The notes under the pieces were generated by a model that worked only from the letters and a program-made list of their open reading frames with translations, was not told where the DNA came from and did not search any database. A stretch of DNA of 64,000 nucleotides, taken from assembly GCA_022592435.1 (NCBI GenBank), contig JABYQS010000169.1, positions 1 through 64,000 on the forward strand, read 5' to 3'. This document shows positions 44,180 through 53,819 of the stretch, in pieces. Position 1 is the first letter of the stretch. Every line of letters begins with the position of its first letter. Both the position numbers and the translations under genes were made by a program. The stretch comes from Cerioporus squamosus (taxonomy: Eukaryota > Basidiomycota > Agaricomycetes > Polyporales > Polyporaceae).

Positions 44180-45118
44180 ATGCCAGTCCCCTCTCGCGGC
44201 CTCCTGCTGACCTACACCGACGTCGGCTCCAAGCTGCGCTCGTCCGCGTACGAAAAATGGCACGACACGGAGCACGTCTGGCCGCTCCTGAACCTTCCCG
44301 GCCCGCTCTTCCTCTCCGCCACACGCTGGACCGCTGCGGACTGCATCGCCCCCGCGCACTTGGCGCTCTACGACCTCGCCTCTCCGAGTGCCGTGCACGA
44401 TCCTGCGTACCAGGAGCTCACCGAGCCCGACGCTGGCCGCGGGTACGATACCGACAAGACGTCAGATGGAGAGAACAACGGGCGGAAGGCGCCCATCAGG
44501 CGGCACAGCATACTCCCCGACAAGCTCGAGCTGATGGAGCGGAGGGTGTACGAGCCGGTCGCAGAGAAGTCGCGCTGGGACTCTGCTACCGAGGACGGGG
44601 ACGGAGACGGGAGCGACGAAGACGACGACGACAGTGACGGTGCGCCGGTGCGGGGCGAGCCGGGAAAGTACATGACCGTCGTTGAGGTCGAGATGAAGAA
44701 GTTCGCGGAGGCCGAGTTCAACCGCTGGTTCGACGAGGAGCACATCCCGCTCCTCGCGCGCGTGCCCGGGTGGGTGCGCAGCCGGCGGTTCGTCCTGAAG
44801 GAGGTGCTCGGCGGTTTCGGCGCAGGTGTGGGACGGGACGGAGATGAGCTGGGAGACTCCGACGGCGCGAGCGAGAGGGTGCGGAAGCACGTCCTCGTGG
44901 GCGGGTGCAGCGGAAGGGGGAGGGAGGTGAAGGAGGAGCGGCCGCCGAAATATCTCGCGCTGCACGAGTGGACGTCCATTGATGTCTTTCAGAGCAGGGA
45001 GTTCAGGCATGCAACGAGCACGCCGTGGCGGAAGCAGGTGCTGAAGGAGGACCGAGTGATAGAGTATAGGATACGCGTCTTTAGAGTTGCACGAAGTTGG
45101 GGACGGTTCGAGGCTTGA
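44180..45118 (+). CDS. EthD-like protein, paralog E, with an acidic insert
   Basis: This is an intact single-exon gene of 312 aa, longer than its 233-241-aa paralogs. Repeat 1 has YEKWHDTEHVWPLLNLPGPL, a variant EthD motif, and repeat 2 has EFNRWFDEEHIPLLARVPGW. Two extra segments account for the length: a linker with DGDGDGSDEDDDDSDG between the repeats, and a Gly/Asp/Arg-rich loop after the second Trp-Val-Arg-Ser-Arg-Arg block. The end keeps KYLALHEWTS and a Val-Ala-Arg-Ser-Trp-Gly motif. It converges with the F-box-like gene at 45232, only 113 nt away. The pair was duplicated to 47.5-49.6 kb, where the EthD copy decayed. Confidence 0.88.
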   Translation: MPVPSRGLLLTYTDVGSKLRSSAYEKWHDTEHVWPLLNLPGPLFLSATRWTAADCIAPAHLALYDLASPSAVHDPAYQELTEPDAGRGYDTDKTSDGENNGRKAPIRRHSILPDKLELMERRVYEPVAEKSRWDSATEDGDGDGSDEDDDDSDGAPVRGEPGKYMTVVEVEMKKFAEAEFNRWFDEEHIPLLARVPGWVRSRRFVLKEVLGGFGAGVGRDGDELGDSDGASERVRKHVLVGGCSGRGREVKEERPPKYLALHEWTSIDVFQSREFRHATSTPWRKQVLKEDRVIEYRIRVFRVARSWGRFEA

Positions 45119-45231
45119 GCTCGAGTACAAGTCGTGAGTTCGAATAACGGCGATACATGGAGACCTGCATGCGTCAGCAGTGTTGAACAATCGGTGGACT
45201 TATGCATTGAAGCCGGGTACATACGTATGTA

Positions 45232-46778
45232 TCAATCCCAACCGGAGACTTGAATAATGTTCCGATGGAAAAGCCTTGGGAATCCGCTCTTCACGATGGC
45301 CAGCATAGGCTCACGGAAGGGTCGTAGTTCAAGCTTCACCACCTCCAGCACTCGAAAGCGTTCCTGCCGTAGAGCCGTATCGAGAGCTTGAAGACTCTCA
45401 AGTTTGAACATCGGAAGTTCATATGCATCATCGAACCTGATGCGGACAGTAAGTGCGCCGAGCTGTGCTGCGCAAGTAAGGCGTTGCACGATATGCGCGA
45501 TCCAAACCCATCCATCATGCTCGAGCGGGTCCTGGAAGCTCATGGTCAAGGCCTCCAAACATGAGAAGCTGGAGAGGAATAGCTCATAATCTTTGGCAGT
45601 GAAGCTCAGCGTGCAATCCGGATCCGAACGATGGAACCTTGGGTTGTACTGACCTGGACGATCACGGCTACGGACTGCAATGTCCAATTTGAGTACGATT
45701 CCTCCGAAGCGCCCCAAGAACGAAAGAAAACTTGACATACAATCGACTTCACTAGGCGGCTCGAGCCTGAAGTCATCGATCCTGACTTCCAAGATGAGTA
45801 GAGATGACGATGTGGCCGTTTCCGACAGCCACGCCATGAACTGCTCAGCGCGCCGTCGATCAGCGGCACCAGTGTCCCCGGGCCAGTCATAGATTCGCAA
45901 GAGCAACAGAGCTGGCCGAGACACAGTGGACGCACCATGCGAGAGGCGAGGCGCGAGATTCGTCGCCGGCTCTGGCCATGATGGGCGGTGTAATTCCAGA
46001 TTCTTCAAGGAGGGCAATAAGGTGAGGGTTCGGCGAAAGCTCCGAGAGAAGGAAACTTGCAGAAGCGAAGTTTCAGCGTTCGTATGGATGAAAAAAACGA
46101 GATATAGCCACAAAGGAGCTGGGGTGTGACATGAAAGTGTCCACACCATAGAAGGCGATAGTCATGGTTGTCACGTTGGGAAGATGACCGGCAAATTCGA
46201 CGGCGAACGGTCTCCTCAAGGAGGTAGGTGGGTTCCAGTTGATATACAACACCATTTTGCGGACGGACAGGAGATAGCCCCGCATCTTCTCGCAGTTCAA
46301 AACTCGGGATACGAGTAGGTCGTTCCGATGTGGGTTATGGAGCCAGAGCTCCCAGAAGAGTTGGTGCCGGCTGGCGGGAAGCCATTCGCTGCACACCAAA
46401 GAGCAGCTGAGCAGGGTGCGAGCCTTCTCGGGCTCGCGCCCGCTGCACACAACCCGGACACATGCAATGATCTCGTCGATTAGCTCCGTTGGCAAAAAGG
46501 GGATGGGCGTGTCCTAGAGATAGTCCATCCAAGTCAGTTTCTGCATGACCTTGCGACCGCCGCTGCGACACTGCTCAGGAGAGTACTCACCGGTAATAAC
46601 TATGCGAGAGCAGTGCCAGTGTGTGCAGGTCAAGACGTAGCCTGAGATGGTAGTGGATGGAGGAAGAAAGGCGAATGTCGGTGACGAGGAACGATCGATA
46701 GCCTAAGCGTCGGCGGTAGGTATAACGGCATGAGCGTGAGCAGGGCCGGCAGTTCCCGCTGAGGTTCACAGCGCTCAT
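45232..46778 (-). CDS. F-box-like protein, paralog 6
   Basis: The main part starts after an intron near 46590-46514 with LPTELIDEIIACVRVVCSGR, then CSLVCSEWLPASRHQLFWEL, the common agaricomycete F-box-like pattern. Leucine-rich segments follow (LPSLKNLELHRPSWPEPAT, FSCLEALTMSFQD), ending NIIQVSGWD. The frame changes at an A7 run (46093-46099), explained by one extra base; the paralog at 48119 has no such change there. The first exon (ATG at 46778) is inferred from the paralog and is also out of phase by one base. A GTCAGT-to-GAG intron is possible near 45610-45660. It belongs to an F-box subfamily different from the 27.9-39.3 kb genes. Confidence 0.7.
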
Positions 46779-46894
46779 GAATCCCTGAGGACTTGTACTT
46801 GGGGAGTAGCTGGGCGCAGTTCAACACGCGTATGATACAACAGCACCAACGTAAAGATATCCGCATCTGTACACCGCAATGCGATAACCTCGAT

Positions 46895-47450
46895 TCCGGC
46901 CGAGGACGATTCAGCCCTGTCTCCTCGCTATCCGACGAACGCGAAGAGAATGTCTGCACACTTTCAACAGTGCTCACGGCGCTCGACATCAGCGCAGAGA
47001 GCGAGTGGACGTGGCCGCGGCGGGGTTCCTTGAGGGGGTATTCAGACTTTGTTAGGGTGCGCATATGTCCGCAGACGAGTGTCGACACCTCGGACAGTGC
47101 GTTCGACGAGGTTATGGTGGGCTCGCACACTTGAGGTAGACGGACGGCTTTGGGTGATCAAGTCGCGTGCGTTCTCGGGAGTGTGTCTAGTGAAGCTTCC
47201 CGTCTGAGATGAAGGGGAATGAGGAGACGGAGGCATTCAGAGCGGGGTAGAGCAAGAACATGAGTCGGGCCCGGTTCTGCATAGAACATGGAGGCATCGT
47301 CAGTGAACAAAGTATCTACAAAGGCAAGACGGGCTGATGGTGAAAGAGGTGGTACTCACCGGAATAGTGGTACGAGGTTGCCAGTAGACCCCGTACCTTT
47401 CCCGGTCTGGCTCATCTCCGCTGCGATGCTGCTCATCCCGGGCATAGCAA
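46895..47450 (-). pseudogene. relic of the single-pass membrane protein gene
   Basis: The minus strand keeps pieces of the second exon of 51202-52500. ALSEVSTLV and SSRSSDSEETGL match the conserved tail. Nucleotide similarity continues toward 47440, through the segment matching the exon-intron junction near 51807 of the intact copy. Stops and shifts break the frame, and the ectodomain and membrane helix are gone. It holds the position of the membrane protein gene in the first copy of the 44-52 kb duplication. Confidence 0.65.
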
Positions 47451-47529
47451 GAGCCTGTCTTGACCGGCACTAGGCGCATCAGCGTACTTCCATCCAAAAC
47501 GCGCGTCCCGTTCCCGGATGTCGCGCTCC

Positions 47530-47990
47530 TCGTCGCAGGCTGCGGAGCGTACTCTCCACATGCTTGAGGTTGATGGAAGGAAGGGTGTACGAGCCGTTCT
47601 GCACGGCGCCGAGTAGGGGAATGCCAGTATGTAGCGAGCGACGACTACGGTAATGGTGGACCCGTATGTCGCAAGTAGCAAATCAGGACGGTGAAGACGA
47701 AGCAGAGCACGTAGGCCGGAGTCGACCGCGCGGTCGACGAGGAGCACATCCCGCTCTTCGCGCGTGTGCCCGGTTCTAGGCGGTTTATGTTGTCGATATA
47801 GGATGGGAGAAAGTCGTGAGCCGCGAGATACAGATGGAGCGAGAGAGACGATGCGGAAGCACGTCTTCGGGTGTGGGAGCGGCGAGGGGAGAGGGAAGCG
47901 GCCGCCGAGGGGTAACTCGCGTTGCGCAAGCGGTTGTCAAGCAGGAAGACTGGGCGATGAGTTATAGAGTATACGTCTTACGCGGTGCAT
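47530..47990 (+). pseudogene. EthD-like relic
   Basis: Pieces of paralog E survive in order: a GVYEP segment matching RRVYEP, VDEEHIPLFARVPGSRRF matching FDEEHIPLLARVPGWVRSRR, a stretch matching the Gly/Arg-rich loop, and a C-terminal stretch. They lie in different frames with stops between them. Similarity to 45.1-45.2 kb continues into the 3' flank, showing that it arose by block duplication. Confidence 0.8.
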
Positions 47991-48118
47991 GATGTTGGGG
48001 ATAATTCGAGGTTTGGACTAGAGTACGAGTCGTGAGACAACGGAGATGCATGGAGATCTGCAGTGCTGAACGGTCAGTGGACTGATGAGTCGAATCTCGG
48101 CCTGGATACGTACCTAGT

Positions 48119-49644
48119 TCAAATCCAATCGGAGACCTCAACAATGTTTCGGGCGAAGAGCCCTGGCATTTTATTCTTGATGACGTCCAGCATGGGCTTA
48201 CTGAATCCTCGCACTTGAAGATGCACGACCTTGAGCTTCTCAAACTGTTCCTGCGGTAGAGCCGTGTCGAGGGATCGGAGCCCGTCAGATTGCTCCTGCC
48301 ACAGAGCCTCATAGAGAGCTTGGTTACTGTCACGAGATTGTGCACCGCTAGGCCTGAATGGTAGTAAATCGAGTCGCACGCGTATGCAAAGCAAAACGAG
48401 CTGTACTGGACAAGGAAGAGCGTGCATGATGCGCGCAATCCGGACCCATGTATCAGGCTGTAGAGCGCGATCAGTCTCTATGTGAAGGCCTTGCATATTT
48501 CTGAAGCCCGATAACAAGGACTCGTAACCTTTCCCAGTGAAGTGAGCTCACGACAATCAACCCTTAGACGATGGAAGCCAAGTTGACTGACCTGTATCGT
48601 CTTCATACACCACGATTCTCAATGCCTTTACCAGTCGTCCGAGGCGCGACAACGACGAGCCAATGTCCATGTATCGTGCTCCTTCGGAATCGAGCTCCAA
48701 GCGGCGTAGCGATGTCGATGTAGCCGTGTCCGACAACCAAGCTAGGAACTGCTGAACACGTCGTGGACCTGCACGGTTGGAATACGCCCAATTGATCTTT
48801 AAGTGGGATAGTGCTGGTCGCGGGATCCTGGATGACCCATGCAAGAGGCTAGGCGAGAGATCTGCCGCAGGGTCTGGCCATGATGGGCGGTGAAGTTCCA
48901 GACTGGTCAAGGAGGGCAGAGAGGTGAGGAAGCGACGAAGAGCTCCGAACGAGGGAAAATCGCAGTACAAGAGTTTCAGTGTGTATATGGATGAGAATCG
49001 AGAGATGGCCAGGATGTGGACAGCATGGGGGTGTGACATGAATGCCTCGACACCTTCGTAGGCGATAGACATGGTTGTTGCGTTGGAAAGATGTCCGGCA
49101 AATTCGAGGGTGAACGCTCTTCTTGTGTGGGCTGCAGGTTCCTTGTAGGCGGCCAAGTCCACTACGCGGACAAACCGGAGATAACCCCTCATCTTCTCCG
49201 AGTGCAAAACGCGGGCCACGAGTAAATCGTACTGCTCCGGGTTCTCGATGATGAGCTCGTGAAAGAGTTGGTGCCGGCTGGCGGGCACCCATGCCCAGCA
49301 GACTAAAGAGCACACAAGCAGGGTGGGATACCTATCTACCTCCTTGCACACAAGCGGGATCCATGCAATAATTTCGTCGGTCAGCTCCGTCGGCAAAGAA
49401 GGGATAGGCATGTCCTGCAGATATGTCACTCGGATCAGACTCTGGGCGACCTTGCGACCATCGCGGCAGTAATCCGTACTCACCAGGATTGGGTAGCCGT
49501 ACAACAGAAGGCGTGCGTAGGCCAGTCGGAGATGTCGGCGTATGGGGATGGAGGGAGGAAGAGAGCGTCGACAAACGATCGATAGCGTCGCGGGACAATG
49601 CATGAAGGTGGGCGTAATATTCGGCACTTCCCGCTAGGGTTCAT
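48119..49644 (-). CDS. F-box-like protein, paralog 7
   Basis: Predicted exons are 49644-49484, 49414-48592 and 48546-48119 (introns 69 and 45 nt). The core is LPTELTDEIIAWIPLVCKEV, CSLVCWAWVPASRHQLFHEL, then leucine-rich segments (LPSLTSLELHRPSWPDPAA, LRRLELDSEGARYMDIG), ending NIVEVSDWI. It is the duplicate of 45232-46778. The first exon seems one base short (161 nt); with it the total would be 1413 nt (470 aa). A later start at 49603 or 49411 is possible. A tandem MITE pair lies 57 bp upstream of the proposed start, so its promoter may have been altered. Confidence 0.75.
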
Positions 49645-49692
49645 GGCGCTCGCCAGTTAAAAGCGGGCGAATATATAGGGGAGGGACAGGCG

Positions 49693-49700
49693 CACGGAGA
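49693..49700 (+). repeat. 8-bp target-site duplication, left
   Basis: CACGGAGA, identical to 51011-51018, immediately flanks the tandem MITE pair. Confidence 0.8.
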
Positions 49701-50352
49701 GGCAGTTGAGCTATAGGTGTAGCCCTGACTTGACCTGACTGAGTTTGAATTTCACTTACTGCATTTGGCAACAAAGTAACTCGAACAAACAATCAGCCAC
49801 CCAGCTTTCTGCTAGGTTTCCCTGCGTCGTTTCGCAGCTGTTGAGCCTGGAAAAATGTTGAGAGGCATTGAGTATATGGGCCAACAATATGAGGGTGTCG
49901 CTGCAGGAGGGGATTTGCGATGTGAGGTGGAAAAATCACATAGTGCTAGCACTGCTTGCAGCAGGGCACTTTTGGCCCACAATATGGGATTTTGAGCTTC
50001 TCCTGCTGGGTACGGCACCCTATGCTACCTTCCTTTGCGCTCAAATAATGCAGGAGTCAATGGGGAGATTTTCTTGTCTATACGAGTCCGAAGGAATACA
50101 CCAGATCTGTGCGAACGCGCATCAGACAGTGGTTCTACTCTTGCCGGCGCGTTAGCGCCGGAAAGAAAATTAAAGCTACCTCCCAAGGATCTCAGAAATG
50201 CGCATACAATGGCCTATGAGGTGCTCGAGGTATCATGGAATTAATTTCTGTTGAGGGAAGCCGCAGAGAGCCTGTGCGGCCTGCGGCCGCGATTTAATTT
50301 ATTTAATTTCATTTAATTTCTGAAGCGCCGCTACGCCTATAAGTCAAGAGCC
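49701..50352. mobile_element. MITE-like non-autonomous DNA transposon, copy 1
   Basis: This 652-bp element has imperfect terminal inverted repeats: about 18 of the outer 24 positions match (GGC at the tip, then TTGA, TATAGG and GTAGC). It contains a perfect 7-bp stem with a 4-base loop (CCGGCGC-GTTA-GCGCCGG) and an AT-rich run of TTTAATT units near the right end. No transposase frame is present. The 8-bp duplication fits hAT, P or KDZ/Zisupton-type elements; I cannot choose among them. Confidence 0.8.
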
Positions 50353-50358
50353 CGGAGA
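50353..50358. repeat. spacer between the two MITE copies
   Basis: CGGAGA equals the last six bases of the flanking target duplication. The second copy is therefore linked by a partial target duplication. Confidence 0.7.
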
Positions 50359-51010
50359 GGCAGTTGAGCTATAGGTGTAGCCCTGACTTGACCTGACTGA
50401 GTTTGAATTTCACTTACTGCATTTGGCAACAAAGTAACTCGAACAAACAATCAGCCACCCAGCTTTCTGCTAGGTTTCCCTGCGTCGTTTCGCAGCTGTT
50501 GAGCCTGGAAAAATGTTGAGAGGCATTGAGTATATGGGCCAACAATATGAGGGTGTCGCTGCAGGAGGGGATTTGCGATGTGAGGTGGAAAAATCACATA
50601 GTGCTAGCACTGCTTGCAGCAGGGCACTTTTGGCCCACAATATGGGATTTTGAGCTTCTCCTGCTGGGTACGGCACCCTATGCTACCTTCCTTTGCGCTC
50701 AAATAATGCAGGAGTCAATGGGGAGATTTTCTTGTCTATACGAGTCCGAAGGAATACACCAGATCTGTGCGAACGCGCATCAGACAGTGGTTCTACTCTT
50801 GCCGGCGCGTTAGCGCCGGAAAGAAAATTAAAGCTACCTCCCAAGGATCTCAGAAATGCGCATACAATGGCCTATGAGGTGCTCGAGGTATCATGGAATT
50901 AATTTCTGTTGAGGGAAGCCGCAGAGAGCCTGTGCGGCCTGCGGCCGCGATTTAATTTATTTAATTTCATTTAATTTCTGAAGCGCCGCTACGCCTATAA
51001 GTCAAGAGCC
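50359..51010. mobile_element. MITE-like non-autonomous DNA transposon, copy 2
   Basis: By eye identical to copy 1 over 652 bp and in the same orientation, with a repeat period of 658 bp. The identity indicates a very recent tandem event or an assembly duplication. Confidence 0.8.
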
Positions 51011-51018
51011 CACGGAGA
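51011..51018 (+). repeat. 8-bp target-site duplication, right
   Basis: CACGGAGA, identical to 49693-49700. Confidence 0.8.
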
Positions 51019-51201
51019 CGTGCAGCGACAGGGGCAACGAGCGATCTGAGTTACTAGGCGTGAATACAGTGCATCGACAACACGAAAGCAACAAAGAGGG
51101 GAGACAGACACACGTGTATGTTACATGCACCACAGTCTTACAAAGCTTCAAGACGGTCGCTCCCAACGCCATCTCACGAGGACTTGCACCCGACAAATAC
51201 A

Positions 51202-52500
51202 TCATCGTCGCACGATGAGCCCCGTCTCCTCGCTGTCCGACGAATGCCAAGAAGATATCCGGACGCCCTCGATCGTGCTCGCGGCGCTCGACGTTGGTGC
51301 AGGACTCGGCGTGCGCATCCCCGTCACCACGTCCGTCTGAGCAACCGACAGATAGCTCTCTCGCTCTTCAGCAGGAGAGGACGTGGCGGTACGGCGGATG
51401 TATGAGGAGGGTGTCCGTGCCGACCTTGGGGTGAGCATGCGCTCGGAGACGAGCGTAGAGACGTCGGAGAGGACGTCCGAGGGAGTAGCGCGCGAGCGCG
51501 AGCCGGAGGTAGATGGACATGTTGTCGACGGGCAGCCTGCGACGATCGACCCGTATGCGTTGTCGAATGCGGATGAAGACGTTGACCATACCGCGGGACT
51601 GTGCATTGGAGGCAGACACTCTGGTGCGCGAGACAGGGAAGACAAGGACGGGGAATGGTGGAGCTTGGCAGCGGGGATGAAGGGGAACGAGGGAACGGAG
51701 GCGGCGAGCGTGGACGAGGGGTATGAAGGGAGGGTTGTGCCCGGGTCGGCTGCACAATCGGAGAGATGGCGTGAGCCAGTAACGACAGGCTGAGAATGAT
51801 ACTCACCGAATGGCGATACCAGGTTGTCAACCGAACCCGTTCCCTTCTCAGTATGGCTCATCTCCGCTCCGACGTTGCCCTCTCCAAGGTCTGGCCGCCA
51901 ACCCGCATTGCGCGCATCGCCATACCGAAACCCGAACAGCGTCCCGCTCCCGAACGTCCCTCGTCTCAGCAGCCAGAAGAACACGCCCAAAAAGACTACA
52001 CCGAGGACCCCGCCGAGTGCGATACCGGCTATCTGTACGGCGGTGAGCGGATGAGCCGGGTCGTGCGTGTGAGGCCCAGTGGCGGGTATACTGGTACCGG
52101 TCGAGGAAACGGTGACGGTCGGGGCCGTGGGTGAGCTCGCAGATGGAGTCGCGCTCGTGTGTCCTGTCGTGCTCGTGTCTCCCAACGTGCTGTACGGTCC
52201 TGATGGGTGGCCGGTGCTCGTGGTCGGGATCGGACTGAAGGTGGGTATGCCGGTGGGAGGGCGGTGGCTCGAGAGCGGGATGCAAGGCGGCAGAGGACTC
52301 GCGTCGCAATTGGGACCTTGGCATGGCGGGGGAGGGAAGATACAGGGCGGCGGCTGGCCACTGTCGTCTTGCTCTGGGTGGCCTCTCTGCAGAATCGCAA
52401 AGCCTTTGGAGAACTCACGAGGGTAATAACGGGCGTGAACGATGGTAGGTGTAGGGGATGGTACGATGGACAGGTGGTGATCTGAAAGAAAAGTGGACAT
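51202..52500 (-). CDS. Ser/Thr-rich single-pass membrane protein, paralog 2
   Basis: Predicted exons are 52500-51807 and 51749-51202 (57-nt intron, GTGAGT donor, TTGTGCAG acceptor), 1242 nt, 413 aa. The ectodomain is Pro/Ser/Thr-rich with a Cys cluster (CIFPPPPCQGPNC). The membrane helix is at about residues 163-187 (IAGIALGGVLGVVFLGVFFW). The juxtamembrane LLRRGTFGSGTLFGFRYG and the C-terminal STIEGVRISSWHSSDSEET are almost the same as in the paralog at 40748. The second-exon tail is also preserved in the relic at 46895. No signal peptide is evident from this Met. It probably sits in the plasma membrane; the ligand is unknown. Confidence 0.85.
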   Translation of the reverse strand: MSTFLSDHHLSIVPSPTPTIVHARYYPREFSKGFAILQRGHPEQDDSGQPPPCIFPPPPCQGPNCDASPLPPCIPLSSHRPPTGIPTFSPIPTTSTGHPSGPYSTLGDTSTTGHTSATPSASSPTAPTVTVSSTGTSIPATGPHTHDPAHPLTAVQIAGIALGGVLGVVFLGVFFWLLRRGTFGSGTLFGFRYGDARNAGWRPDLGEGNVGAEMSHTEKGTGSVDNLVSPFGEYHSQPVVTGSRHLSDCAADPGTTLPSYPSSTLAASVPSFPFIPAAKLHHSPSLSSLSRAPECLPPMHSPAVWSTSSSAFDNAYGSIVAGCPSTTCPSTSGSRSRATPSDVLSDVSTLVSERMLTPRSARTPSSYIRRTATSSPAEERESYLSVAQTDVVTGMRTPSPAPTSSAASTIEGVRISSWHSSDSEETGLIVRR

Positions 52501-53819
52501 GCCTGATGTGCTGGACGACAGGGTGAAGGAGCGTTGCAGATAGTATAGAGCGAGCGTAGGCGGCGCCGGGAGGCTTCACGAGATTGCCTTTCGGAGAGAC
52601 AGCGATGGCTGCTCGGACCTCCGTCGGAGAGAAGGGGAGGCAAGGTGGCCAGCAGATCTGCAAAGGGGTGGTGGACATTGCCGATGGGTCGGTAGTCGTT
52701 TGTGCGAAGTAGTTGAGGAGAACGCACCTGTTGTTATATCCTTCGACACGATTTCTCCGCCTGCAGCTCGTCCTGTGTCTGCCTTCTGTGTAGTCTCCGG
52801 CTCCAGGCGGAAGAAGGATGAGTGAGGTAGCTCCTGCTGGTAGCTGACCGGCGGCTCGAAGTCAACAGCGTTGGCAAGGAGGGTGAGAAGCACGATAGAA
52901 GCACACGCCTTCGCAGACGTCAGATGCCAGCATACCAGATGTTTCCCGAGGATTTGCCAGACGCAAAGCACGTTGTGCACTGAGCCCCAGCAACAGCAGA
53001 CCGGTCACCTAGTCCGACGGAGAGATGCGATAGGAAAGCGCAGACAGTACTCAGGATGGCCTTATGAGAAAGCGATCCAATGACTCGGACGGACGGATAC
53101 GCGGCTAGGCAATTAATTGCCGGAGGACCAGAGCTCTCTCCTCAACAGAGCTCGTCCTACGCTCCATCATAATAACCGGCCAGGACGAGCGGGAGTGGGC
53201 TGAACGATGTGGACGAAAGCAAGGGCAGCGGTCGCGTACCCACTCCCACTGGAAACCGGCAGGAGCCCGCGAGAAAACGCCTGCGAGCTTGCCAAACAAT
53301 TTACGACGCCCAAGGCGCTCTGAGGCTCAGCCTGCCCTTCTCTCTCCCCAACTTCTTCTTCTAGTACTACCCATTCTGACGAATCGTTGTTTTAACTGCA
53401 AGACACGATATCTCTGTGCCAATGCGACTGAGGCCGGGACAGGTCCCACACCCGTTGACAGATGGGCGCATGATGTGACATGGCTTCGCGCGAGCTGGAT
53501 GATCTCGGGAGCTCTCCAAGGACTTCGCTTTGCTCAGTATGTTTCCTCCTGTATGTCTATGCTTTTGCTAGTTAGCATACCGCGGTACTGATTGAGACCC
53601 CATTGCAGGATCCTGGGACAGAAAGAAGTCTCAATCCAACCGAACGTTCAATCTGATAGCGATACGTCACCTCAGCTTCCTCTAGATAGGAGCGGCAAGT
53701 CCAGCGCAACCAGAAGTCTTGGGTAGGCGTGAAGTGGCACATCTGTCATTTCATGGATCTCACATAAGTATACTAGTAAGCCGACTGTGAGTCCAGGAGC
53801 ACTCCCTCGCCCCTCGACC
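52501..53819. other. divergent intergenic region
   Basis: About 1.3 kb between two outward-facing membrane protein genes. I see no supported exon. Confidence 0.4.

Noticed and set aside
45232..46149. Separate 305-aa gene distinct from the frame at 46073-46495
   Set aside because: Comparison with 48119-49644 shows both frames are parts of one F-box-like protein, split by one base at an A7 run.
49812..50902. Identical 68-, 95- and 69-aa frames seen twice
   Set aside because: They occur twice only because the MITE-like element is duplicated; they have no domain and no conserved coding signal.
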